Below, one piece after another: positions 22,357 to 32,860 of a DNA stretch of 64,000 bases. The stretch comes from Diphasiastrum complanatum. Its lineage: Eukaryota > Streptophyta > Lycopodiopsida > Lycopodiales > Lycopodiaceae. A program made the position numbers and the translations under genes. The notes beneath the pieces were generated by a model that was not told the origin of the DNA, made no database searches, and saw only the letters and a list, made by a program, of their open reading frames with translations. Location of the stretch: positions 68,921,545 through 68,985,544 of the forward strand of contig CM055097.1 in NCBI GenBank assembly GCA_029204225.1. Reading direction: 5' to 3'. Numbering within the stretch: the stretch's first letter is position 1; each line of letters starts with the position of its first letter.

Positions 22357-24824
22357 TCGGAATCAGGCTGACTGAGTGCCTCTTCGACAGACGTCGGTTC
22401 TTGAACAAGGTAGGCTGCAAACTCGTCGATATACCGGTTGGGTGGTCTGCTGGTTCTTGAAGATCTTCTGGGTAATAGAGGAAGTTGATCATTTCTATCA
22501 TACTGTAGTTGCTGAACTGCAACATCATCATCTTCTGTCCCACCGTTGATTCGTTGTTCGTTGGAAGTAGAAGAACTTGGACCTTCAATGGGAATAGTCG
22601 CATGCGAAACTGGAAAGTTCAAAGCATCAGGATAATCTGACAAGTCGACTACATGGGAACTGCCCTTTTCTTTGAGGTCTTGAAACTGATCTTCTATGAA
22701 GATGACATCTCGACTAGTGAATATCTTTGACTCGATGGGATGAAACAACTTGTAGGCTTGATCTGAAGTAGTGTAGCTGATGAAAACACATTTGATACTC
22801 TGGAAGTTGAGCTTCTTCCTGAGATCAGTACATCCAAAAGCTCGTAAGTTTGATAAAGAAGGTTTGGTACTTGTCCAGACTTTGAACGGTGTTTTGTTTG
22901 AGAGGCCTTTAGTATGACATTTGTTATAGTATATAGGTTGTTGCTGAAACAACTTCAGCCCAGAAGGACTTTGGAAGTGTCGCATGTGATAACATGCACT
23001 TTGTCGATTTAACTAAGGTTCTGTTCTTTCTGTCATCAAGACCATTTGATTGAGGTGAATAGGAGGTAATATATTGCTGCTCAATGTCATTGTTGAGGTA
23101 GTACTCCTTGAATTCGTTGGAGATGTATTCTCCCGCGTTATCTAACCTCAGTGCTTTGATTCATTTGCCAGTTTGATTCTCAACATGCTCTTTGAACTGT
23201 CTGAATTTGATGAAAGCCTCTGACTTTTGTTTAATAAAATAAACAACTATCCTTCTGAAAAACTTGTCAATAAAGGTAATAAAATACTTTGCATCTAATA
23301 ATGAAGGAGTTTGCATTGGTCCACATATATTTGTGTGAACAACATCTAGCAGACCTTTTGCCGCATGCATATGGTTTGATCTAAAAAAAATCCTAGCCTG
23401 CTTTCCAAAAATGTAGCTATGACAGACAGGGAGATCAACCTTACTAGAAGGATAGTCGAGATCAAGAACCATGGATTAATTGGACATGTTCAAAATAGAT
23501 GCATGATTCAAGTGTCCTAAGCGATGATTCCATAGTAATATTTTATTGACTAAAACAGAGGTTTTCAAGGCTTGACTAGACCAGAATAACAATGTGCCAA
23601 TCTATATAAGTAACCATGCCTATTGCCGAGTGCAAGGATCTTATTACTCCTATCAATAATTTTGCATTGATCAGATTCAAATTCTATCTTATGACCTAAA
23701 TCTGTAATTCTACTTACTGATAACAGATTTGTAGAGAGTTTAGGAACATATAAGACTTTTGATAGTAATTTGAATTGATCGTGCTAGAATCGCAATCTTA
23801 CAGTACCTTCTCCTTCAATAGTGTGAGTACTATTGTCACCAAGATGAACAAATTTCTTCGTGTTGTAAGACGTGAAGGAGTTGAAGATCTCACGTTGATT
23901 GGTCATATGTTGAGTTGCTCCAGAATCTAGAAACCATGAATCATCCAAAAACGTGTTTTGATCTTTGACCATAAATGCGCCTTCGTCCACTTCAACCTGG
24001 GGAGATGATGAGACTGTGTTTGCTTGTTGATCAGGTTGTTTGGCTGTGTTCTTCGTTTGGAGAATTCGGCAATCCTTGATCTCATGGTCATTGCGCTTGC
24101 AATACCAAAACATCTTATTCTTCGACTGTGGATTCGATGATTGTTCTTGACTTTGAGTTGACTTCTGATTCGTTGCAGCCTTCTTGGAGCTTTGCTGCTT
24201 CTGTCGCTTAGAGCCTTTGTTGACATATAGAGCTTGAGAGGAGGAAGTCGACGAAGTGTCTTGACTTCTTCTATTATCTTCTTGCAGCAACATAGTGATA
24301 ACTCTAGTAAGAGTTAAGTCTGAGTGTGTCGATATGATCATCACTCAGTTCTCATATGTAGAGGGCAAGCTTGAAAGCAATGTCATAATTGTGTCTTGAT
24401 CGTCCATGACTGATCCGACAACAGCCATTTGTTGCAAGAGACTCTTAAACTGGTTAATGTGATTATGAAGAGAATCACCAACAGACATCTTGAATGTAAA
24501 GAATTTCCTTCGTAGATGTAACTTGGTAGTTACATCCCTCACATCCTATAGTGAGTTCAGGATGTCCCAAACACCTTTTGACATTTTAGCTTCAGCTGTG
24601 TGTCCAATCTGTGTATCTGATATATTGAGGATAATAAGCGCGAAAGCTTTACCATCCTTTGATTTCCACTTTGAGTCGTCGTCTTCAAGTTTTACTTCTA
24701 TACCTGTAGCAACATCCCATAATTTGCTGGCGATTAGAAAGGTCTTCATCTTAGATTTCCACAAATGATAATTGGATCTATTCAGCTTGTTTGTGATGAG
24801 ACCGACTTTACTTTGAGAATCCAT
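22357..24824 (-). pseudogene. Copia C gag, protease and integrase, degenerate
   Basis: Minus strand, in order: Gag N-terminus MDSQSKVGLITNKLNRSNYH (24824), Gag middle (VVGSVMDDQDTIMTLLSSLP, 24.4 kb), a CCHC-like knuckle with the first His-flanking region altered (CKRNDHEIKDC), protease WFLDSGATQHMTN (about 23.93 kb), integrase start (HTNICGPM, FITFID at about 23.3 kb) and the post-integrase block (LRAFGCTDLRK, SRDVIF). Part of the integrase catalytic core is missing or unreadable. It ends at LSQPDSD where an LTR-B begins, and the missing RT lies partly at 8166-8930. Stops and shifts are frequent. Confidence 0.9.
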
Positions 24825-25018
24825 CTGGAATTTAGTCTGCCGATTGTATCGATGACGCTAAGATGTAGTAATCTCAACAATAGGAAACCAATTCTTTGAT
24901 ACTGAAAGATCGGAAAGAACTGAAGAGCTTGATATCAATTTGATATCACGAAAGATATCAAGTATTAGGGCTTTCACTCTAATATCATGAAGGAATCAGA
25001 TAAAGAAGTAGTGAAATT

Positions 25019-25030
25019 GCTCTGATACCA
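25019..25030 (-). promoter_or_regulatory. Primer-binding site of copia C (initiator Met tRNA)
   Basis: Minus strand TGGTATCAGAGC directly after the 5' LTR end. Confidence 0.93.
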
Positions 25031-26230
25031 TGTCAAAAATAGGTTAGATAATCGTAGCGAAAACTTCCTACTTCTAGTGCATGACTACGCCTATAAAAAA
25101 TTGAACAAAGCAGTAGTGATGGGAATCACGTTCAATCTTTAGCAACTAGCTTTGAAAACGCTAGATACTAAGTGATTACGTAGCCAAACATGAAATATTG
25201 AATTTTCAGACAATTTCATCAATTACAAAGGAAATACAGAGACGCATGCATTCTGACATATACTGAATACAATAAAAGATAGTATTGATTCAGAAAAATA
25301 AATTAAATGCTAATGAATGCAAAACATTAGCGGATAAAAACCGCGCACTCTAAGCTGTCTCTGAGTAATTGAGGATAAGTTTGATAATAAGCAGCTATGC
25401 TGATAAGCAATAGTACAATAGCAACTCTAAAATATAATTCTAAAATCTGAGCTAGAATGTTAAAGAGAGTTCAAGCTTAAAAGCTTGATAGAGAGCTAAC
25501 TTGCAATACTTGCTGATATTAAACTGCTTACATTATGAATATGATCAGCTATTTATACTAAGAAATTAGGTTGTCAATTGCAATTGCCAGTTGGCTGATA
25601 TCCGCTGGCATCCATCCGGTTCCTTGTCATTGACTGTTGATAAGCGATGAAATTGGCCGTAAACGTTCTGTCTGCATAAATGAACCAAACTGTCACTTCT
25701 GCAAAAATGAACTAAAACAATTACAAGGTGACACTATCGCAAAAAGATGACAGTATTGAAATTTTGCGAAAAACGCGACAGTGCTTTAAAAATTGATTTA
25801 GGGTTGCCATACACTTTGCCAGAGTCATGTCCTTAACTTTTGAGGCTCTTTGGAGAAAGCGAAAAGTGCGACATTTTTTCAAGTGAAAAATGCGACTGCA
25901 TATTTGCTCGCAAATCCTGACAGGCGAAAAACGCAAAAATGACACTGCTTTTTTACACGAGATTCCTGACAGGCGACAACTTCGCAAAAAATGAAAAACC
26001 GAAATGACACCAAGGTAAAACTCCGTGTATTTCCTGACAGGTGAAAAAGCCGAATTGAGAGAAAATGAAATGCAACATTGTGGTAAAACTCCGTGTAATT
26101 CTACAAATTGTGTAAAAATACTTGTAAAACTGCAGACTGTAAAAGAACGAAAAAATCCATAGAATTGGATAAACAACAGATGAAGATTAAAATCGATTAG
26201 TCGATTGGCAAGAAGGAGAATAATCCAAAA
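25031..26230 (-). mobile_element. 5' LTR of copia C
   Basis: About 1.2 kb, minus orientation, matching 6863-8165 from end to end except for the tRNA-like insertion. The outer end carries a substitution (CCAAAA rather than CCAACA). Next to it TGGCT (26231-26235) repeats TGGCT at 6858-6862, the 5-bp target duplication. Confidence 0.93.
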
Positions 26231-28311
26231 TGGCTCTGATCTGCCATGGTCGGTCGGGCTTTGGTCTTGCACATTGGCCTCTCGGTATTTGATGCTTGTT
26301 CTTGAGGCTTCAGCCCCGCTGCCTGTTTCTCTTTATCCTGGTTGGAACTAGCCATTGCAACTTCAAGCATGGGTGGCGTTGGAATCACCATCTCGGCCAG
26401 TTGGGGTTGTTGTTTTATGTGTTGCTGGCATGCCTTGAGGACGTTCTTTGTTTATGCCAGCTCGTGAATGGCACTTGTGTGATACTTGTTGAATTCTGCC
26501 TGGTAGCCAGCAGGTATGCGCAGGTAAACATTCACTGTTGCTTGGCTAAGAGGACGATTGACAAGGATTGGCTGGGCTAGCCATGTGGCTTTTCCATCTT
26601 GCAGGCTCTGCACCTCCGCTCCCAAGCGTTGATTTTTGGTTTCAAATATTGTCAGTTGAGCCTGGAGTGGAGCGAGGCGTTGTGTGGCTTGTTGCTGGAC
26701 CTCTTTGACTTTCGCTTGTGTCCATTGCGGATTTTGTGAGGCCCTTGATGTACCCCTGGATATCATCTTCGTGCTTTATCGATTTCAGCACCTCATGCTT
26801 TTCTACTTGTTTGTGTTGTTGGGCTATTCACAAGTTCTGCTAGAGCTGGGTGATTTCTGCTCGCAGCTGCATGTTGCCGGTAGCTAGTTCCATCACACGG
26901 CCGTCTAGTATGGCTCGGGCCGCTACCGCATCCTGGACAGAAGTTCCCAAGAGTTGGTAGGCCGATGTGATGTTCGTGGGCCCGGCTGATATGGTGCTAC
27001 TTGTCGTTTGGTGTGGTGGAGTCAACATGATCAAGCGAGCGCACATACTCTGTTTGCACAAATGCGTCATCGGACAACGGTGTCACCCTCGACAAGCTGA
27101 TGAGATGAAGCTAGAGGGGGTGTGAGAGGAGTGGCTGTGGTGGAGAGAGGTTGTACAATGGATGTCCGAAAGATGGAACGATTGAAACGATAGAAAATTG
27201 AAGGACGATGTCGAGGATGGAGGGAGACAGAACAGGTGAGGAGCCAGTTGGGGGCGTGAGGTTAATGATGTTCATCTAGTCGAGTGTGTTTGCAAAGAGT
27301 TGTGAATCAAGAGGGTTTATGCTAAGAAGTGGGGTAGAAGTGGATGCAGGAGGTATGGAAGAAGCGATAGTCATGGATGGTGTGGAAGAAGTGAGAACGG
27401 CGACATAAGGGGGAGGGATTGGAGCGATAGAAACTGAGACGGTGGAAGCAGGGGATGGTTGGGTGGAAGCAGAGGCAATGGTTGTGAAAGAAGTAGATGG
27501 AGGATGTGATAGTGCGGTGCGTTGTTGAGTGGCAGGAGGGCTAGCGGAAATGGAGGCGGTGCCACACATGCGTTTGCTAACCGATGAGTTAGTAATGGCT
27601 GGATGAGCAGAGGTAAATACAGTGGAATGTGGAAAAAGGTTAGTGTATGAAACGGTGGTGGAGAGTATTTCTGAATGGTTAAACCCCTGAACCTTATGTT
27701 GAAGGAGTGCGCAAGCGAAGTTGCAGAGAAAGCTCTGTCAATTATAAGACACAACAGAGGTGTTAGGAAATTCTTTGAAGGATTCCATAGTTTGGCTTAG
27801 GAGGGTGAATTGGATATGCTCCTTGCGAAAAGTTGACACAACTAAAAAGTTGTTCAACAAGTGAGCAGCAGCCTGGATGGTGGGGTCATTGATAGCTTCG
27901 ATCAAATAACCATTGTTAGTCTGTACTTGGATTTTAGGAGTGAGAGGTGACACGTAAGGTTTGATGATATTAGCGGCTCGTCGACGGTGTGATGGCGGAG
28001 GTCGATCACCATAAACGATTTCGATGGTGACCATGGAATTGGCATTAACTAGCACTCGGTACGTGGTACCTTGGTACAAGAAGTGGAAACGAGATTTCTT
28101 CTCGTCCCATGAGGCGTATGCATGAAGAGCAAGGTCCATGTTAATTGCGGAGGAGAAGAGCACGGGTAAATGGCCATTGCTTTGATAAGGGGGCCGACTA
28201 CTTGAACCCATGGAGCAACCAAAGAGTCAGACGACAAGGCCCAAATTTGGGTAGCAGTAGGTATCTCCCGTAGGACAACCTGGTGGATTTGTTAAAAGAA
28301 GAGGATGTCAT
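26231..28311 (-). pseudogene. ORF A copy 2, 5' part
   Basis: Second copy of the unrecognised ORF A. The ATG (MTSSS) is at 28311. After an early frameshift the N-terminal block continues (INMDLALHAYASWDEKKSRF, FLYQGTTYRVLVNANSM, TNNGYLIEAINDPTIQAAAH, LLNNFLVVSTFRKEHIQ). This is the longest uninterrupted version of the domain (28211-27738). Then come a Ser/Thr/Pro-rich linker (27.3-27.6 kb), a coiled coil (LDGRVMELATGNMQLRAEIT, 26.85-27.07 kb) and a Gln-rich helical stretch (26.45-26.77 kb). It is cut at 26231 by copia C and continues at 6862. Confidence 0.72.
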
Positions 28312-29424
28312 GATGTTAGTGATTCTGGTTAGGTGCTTGATAAGAGGTGGTAGTGACGAAGATGGAAAAAAGAGAAAAAGTCTTTCAGAAAGGTGAAAAG
28401 GCTTAAAAATGACGGAAAGGCTTTAAAAACTGGAAAAGGTGGATTTTACGTGAACAGAGATGGGAATGATGGGAAAAAGTGTGTGACAGATGGTTATAAG
28501 GGTAGATGATCATGTGTGTGAAGCTTTGTCAAAAACTGAGAACGTTGAAAATTTAGTGAAATTTTGGCAAGAGCTTTGTTGGATGAAGTGCCAAATGACT
28601 CGAAATTCCCCCTTATATAGAGGAAATTAGAGTGCGTATTAGAGAAGTGCACTTTTTACAGTTCAGTTCCAGAACAAATTTTTTAGGGACCTTATTCAAA
28701 TAATTCTAAGACCCCAGAGAAATCTACGATGGCTCAGTAGGTGTTTTGGCTACCCTACGAAGATTCAGCAGTGTTTGCGAGGGTTGAACTCTTGTAGGGA
28801 GGGAACTCTTGCTCGACTTGTTCCATGTACCTGATTTTCAATATTTGACCATGTAGGCATGTCAATTTCACTAATCTGATTCCATTTTTGCCCTCTACGA
28901 AGGTTGGTTTGGAGATCTTGATGTCCTGTGAAAGTTCCTTAGATTATGCTTCTTTGAACCTTTGCAAACACTCAAATCTGATTGATTTTTCACAAGTAAC
29001 TCTCGTAGAGATTTCTGTAATTCCATCTGGGTCTGAGCTAACTATGGATGTCTTTGTGAGGGTTTTCATGAATGTTTGGTAGCTGATCCATCAGTTTAAG
29101 TGATTTTTACCCCTACTTTTGGGGTTTTTTTCTTGAGATCTTCAGATCAGATCTTCGTTTTTGGAGGCTAAGTGGTGCATGACGATGATATGCTACTTTT
29201 TTTATCCTACATAGATCTAGATCCTATTTGGATCTGGCTGGATCTTGTTTGATCTGTCCCGATTTGCCCAGATCTTGTCCGATCTTGCTGAATATTGATG
29301 GATTTGGCTTCATTTGACTAGCTCTTTCTAGATCTGGCTTGATTTCACTAGATATGCCTGTGATGACTCCCGATAGGCTCTGACCCTTGCATGTGCTAAT
29401 TGTCATCACCAAGCTGGATCTATG
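28312..29424 (-). other. Promoter-bearing block between gypsy-2 integrase and ORF A copy 2
   Basis: Counterpart of 11281-12451: a GATC-rich tract after the integrase stop, repeated CGAGGGTT/TACGA motifs in the middle and a TATA box near the distal end. No coding sequence is supported. Confidence 0.55.
28612..28619 (-). promoter_or_regulatory. TATA box of ORF A copy 2
   Basis: TATATAAG on the minus strand, followed by GGGGG and CGAGTCATTTGG as in the other copies, 308 bp before the ATG. Confidence 0.72.
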
Positions 29425-32400
29425 TCACTGTGGTGGCCAATACTTGTGAAGTCGGCTAATGCTGATGGGTGTATCAAATGGCGTCCCATCCCATTGCTCG
29501 AGGTTCACGGCTCCATGGCTTAGGATCTCCTTGACACGATACGGGCCTTCACCTGTGAACTTCAATTTTCCCTTGATCGCCTTGGTCTTATACATGAGCA
29601 TTAGATCTCCAAAGCGAAGATCCTTCTTGTGCAACTGACGATCGTGCGATGCTTTGCTCATGCTTTCTCAGCTGTAATGCATGTATAGCCAATATGCGTG
29701 TCTCACAAATTTTGTGTAAGGCTTCACGGCGTAGTTTTAAAGACTTGGATTCATCAAGGTGTTGTGCTATGGCAACTCTTAGTGAAGAAACCAGAAACTC
29801 TGCTGGCATTATTGTATCCTGACCATAAACTAGTTGGAATGACGTTTGATCAATGCTTTCCTTGTATGTTGTCTTGAATGCCCACAGTGCAGCATGCAAC
29901 TTGTGCTCCCAATCAGATCTGCTAGCTTTGACTGTCTTTGTGATGATCTTGTTGGACAACTCTGTCTACCTTGTATGCCTCCTTGTTGTCTTTCTTTGGA
30001 ACTGGACGGATATTCGCTTCATGATTACAAATATCGATATCCACCGTAGCTATCACTTCTTCGAGTAGATCACTCCATCGGATCACCTGGCTGTGATGTT
30101 GTTTTAACTGATTCTTCTTATTAGCTGGTGTCTTGGGTGGTTCCACCTTGGAAACTTTAGCTATGGGTGCTTTATGAGGTGGTTGGGCTGGTATTTTTCT
30201 CATTATGTATCGATCAGGATCCATGTATTGTAGGATCTACTCATCTGTCAGCCCAAATTCTTTATCGTAAGAAAAGACATGCTGCCAGGGCACTAGATCA
30301 TCTTCTACTTGCTCATGAACGCTCTGATACCATGTTCGAAAGAGGTGTGTAAAAGATAGGCCTAAAAGAATCGAATAAAAATAATTCAAACGACAAGAAA
30401 GAAAACTTATCGTGCACAACGGAATAAACTATCTTCCTCTTTCTTCATGCATGACTACGCCTATCAATTTTGAACAAAACAATAGTGATAAAAATCACGT
30501 TCGATCTTATAGTAGCTAACTTTGGAATCATCAGTACTATAGTGATTACATAGCCAAACATTTAAGCATTGAATTATTAAACAAATAATCTGTCACAAAG
30601 AATTACAGAAATGCATACATTCTGAGACAAACCATGCCACGTTGATCATGTTCACCCCAAAATTTATTGGTGTGTCGAGGGTATAACCTTTTGGTGATGA
30701 TATGCTGGGTTCTGGATTTGAGTCTGGATGATGTGCATGCCCAGTCATGCAATCAACTGTTGCTAATGTGTCTGTCCATTGCACAATATCTATTTCAGAG
30801 TCATTATTTTCCCCCTTGGCTTGCCTTGGGCGATCAATTGTGTGATTAGTGGTGGACGATCCGTCATTAGCCTTGGTTGTAATCGGTTTCACAGCCCTTG
30901 TGGTTGGATCCACCTTTACAGCCTGCTCTCAGTTTTCAAAAGTGAGTTTTTCGGTCCCCCAGTTGTGAATCACTTCCGCAACTCTCAACCAAGATCTTCC
31001 AAGTAAAATGCGGTAAGTGGAAGGGGAATCTGGGATTTCCATCACCATGAATGTGATTAAGAACTGCACCCCCGCTATCTTTACCATAATGTCTTCAACT
31101 ACACCCTTTGGTTTCACACAAGATTGATCTGCTAGCTTGATGGCGAATTTGGCAAGCTTCAATCCTTGCAAACCCCATTTCTGATACAAAGTAGTGGAGA
31201 CCAAATTGACACCCGATCCTCCATCTATACCACTATTGTTGCTACTCAATCCGAGGAGGTGCTTCATGCTCAGCTACTGTCAAATTCACATGGGCCACTT
31301 GGTTGTTAGCTGGCCTTGGTGGTGCAGGTAAGGCCATGCGCTGTTGGTTATTTGGTGCGCCATACCGTGGTGTCGCATTTTGTGCTCCCTAGTGATAAGG
31401 ATAAGAGATCTGATAAAGATTCCTCTTCTGTTGTATAATCCTAGGGTTGAATGGGCAAAATGCCATTTTGTGTGACGATGCATTGCACAGGTGGCAATAC
31501 CTTTGTGTCAGCCTAAGTTTCTGCTTCAAAACTGGACACTCATTTGTTGTATGGTTCTGGGTGCAAATTGGACACCATATTTTCTCTTTGTGGATACTGC
31601 AGCTGGTTTTGCTCAAGTACGTTAGAAGTTGACACTATAGTTCCTTGCAAGGCCTTTAGCTTTTGATCAAACTGGGCCGTTAACTACTCCATCTACTGTT
31701 TGTGTAACTTTGCCATTTGCTCCATCAGCAAATCTCTTGAAACAATAGAAGCATTCGAGGTGGATGCTACCGAAGGAGTTGGATTATGGATCGTTGGATA
31801 AGAATCATCTTCCGAACCTTCATCCTCTTCCCTGATTGTACGTGGTGTACTGCTCCCTTTGTTTGAGTTCTCTTCTGATACTTCGTGGAAATCTCGTGAG
31901 AAACCACATGATTACCGCATGAACGGGAGTTAGGGCTATGTTGCACTCGGATCTTAGATGTTTGACCCGCTCAATGTAATTTCAGACCCTTTCTCATTTT
32001 CCCATTTTGACTTTACTCAGCAACAGAAATGGATCTTCCAGAAACTTTTGTAGTTTAAAGTGCATGATGAGGGCCGTTTTAACCCCTTCCCAAGTAGACT
32101 TTTCTTCGTTCGAGAGATTGAAGAACCAAGCTTGTGCTGCGGTAATTAGCAACATGGGGAACATCATCAACTTTTTTGTCAGAGTCCGTTCGCCATAGAT
32201 CTCACACGCTTGTTCATAGATATGAAGGAATCTGATCGAATCTGACGATCCATCATATTCTGGCATCTCAAGACGAGGTGCCCTCTGAACTTCTTGCAAT
32301 GGTGCAACAGGAACAAGTTGGCCCATTGGTTCCATTGCTACTAGTTCCACTTTTGGTTCAACATGCACTGCTACAACTCTAGGATGGCTTGGTGCTTGAA

Positions 32401-32437
32401 TTTCTGCTCTAGCTGATCGTTCGGATCTCAGATTCAA
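29425..32437 (-). pseudogene. Gypsy-2 gag-pol, internally deleted
   Basis: Minus-strand Ty3/gypsy remnant. Gag runs from 32437 (LEMPEYDGSSDSIRFLHIYE; FFNLSNEEKSTWEGVK). Two CCHC knuckles follow at about 31.5 kb (CPICTQNHTTNEC and CHLCNASSHKMAFC), then an aspartic-protease-like domain (30929-31267; GGSGVNLVS in place of the usual DxGAxxNxV, and ILLGRSWL). Next are the protease-RT spacer (30913-29980) and a jump to the integrase C-terminus (29959-29425, ending HKYWPPQ). RT, RNase H and most of integrase, about 2.2 kb judged from gypsy-1, are deleted at about 29970. A copia LTR fragment sits inside at 30328-30632. Confidence 0.88.
30328..30632 (-). mobile_element. Copia LTR 3' fragment with primer-binding site, inside gypsy-2
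   Basis: Minus strand: an LTR tail resembling the copia C LTR end, followed by TGGTATCAGAGC. Gypsy coding blocks resume on both sides (NVAWF and EDDLVPWQH), so it was inserted or recombined into gypsy-2. Both the outer LTR part and the internal region are absent. Confidence 0.75.
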
Positions 32438-32860
32438 TCGGCGGGGAAGTCCTGGGTAGCTGGATCTTGATAGATCTGTAGAAATCTTTCTGGACCTTTA
32501 AGGATTCGATCAGGTTTGTTGGCCAAAAGTGTGATTTAAGGCTCGTTACGGAGTTTTTTCATTGATAACTTTTTGATCCTTGCTCTGATTGACCTGAGAT
32601 TTTTACAGTAGTTGGATCTGGTGCAGATCTTACCATTGATCCTATCTACAAAGGTACTCATGCGAGGGTTGGCTTTGCGAGAGTTCTTTCACCATCTCTC
32701 AGTCAAAAAACTATGTTCTCTTCAGATCTACTAGGAACTAACTTTTGTAGGCTTGTTAGTAGTTGGATCTGATACGGATCTAACTCTGTTCCAAGGGAGG
32801 AGGGTTCTTTCTTTCATATTTGAGAGTTATTGATGATTTCTAGAGTTCAAAATCACTTTT
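32438..32860 (-). other. Gypsy-2 leader
   Basis: Non-coding sequence upstream of gag, rich in GATCT motifs and sharing the pattern GATTTTTACAGTAGTTGGATCTGG-like with the post-integrase blocks. No LTR end or primer-binding site was identified. It abuts the decayed SWIM gene. Confidence 0.45.

Noticed and set aside
22329-22360. Open frame of copia C extending past QPDSD into VKGIPDKL
   Set aside because: The extra residues are translated from the start of LTR-B (TGTTAAGGG...), not from copia coding sequence.
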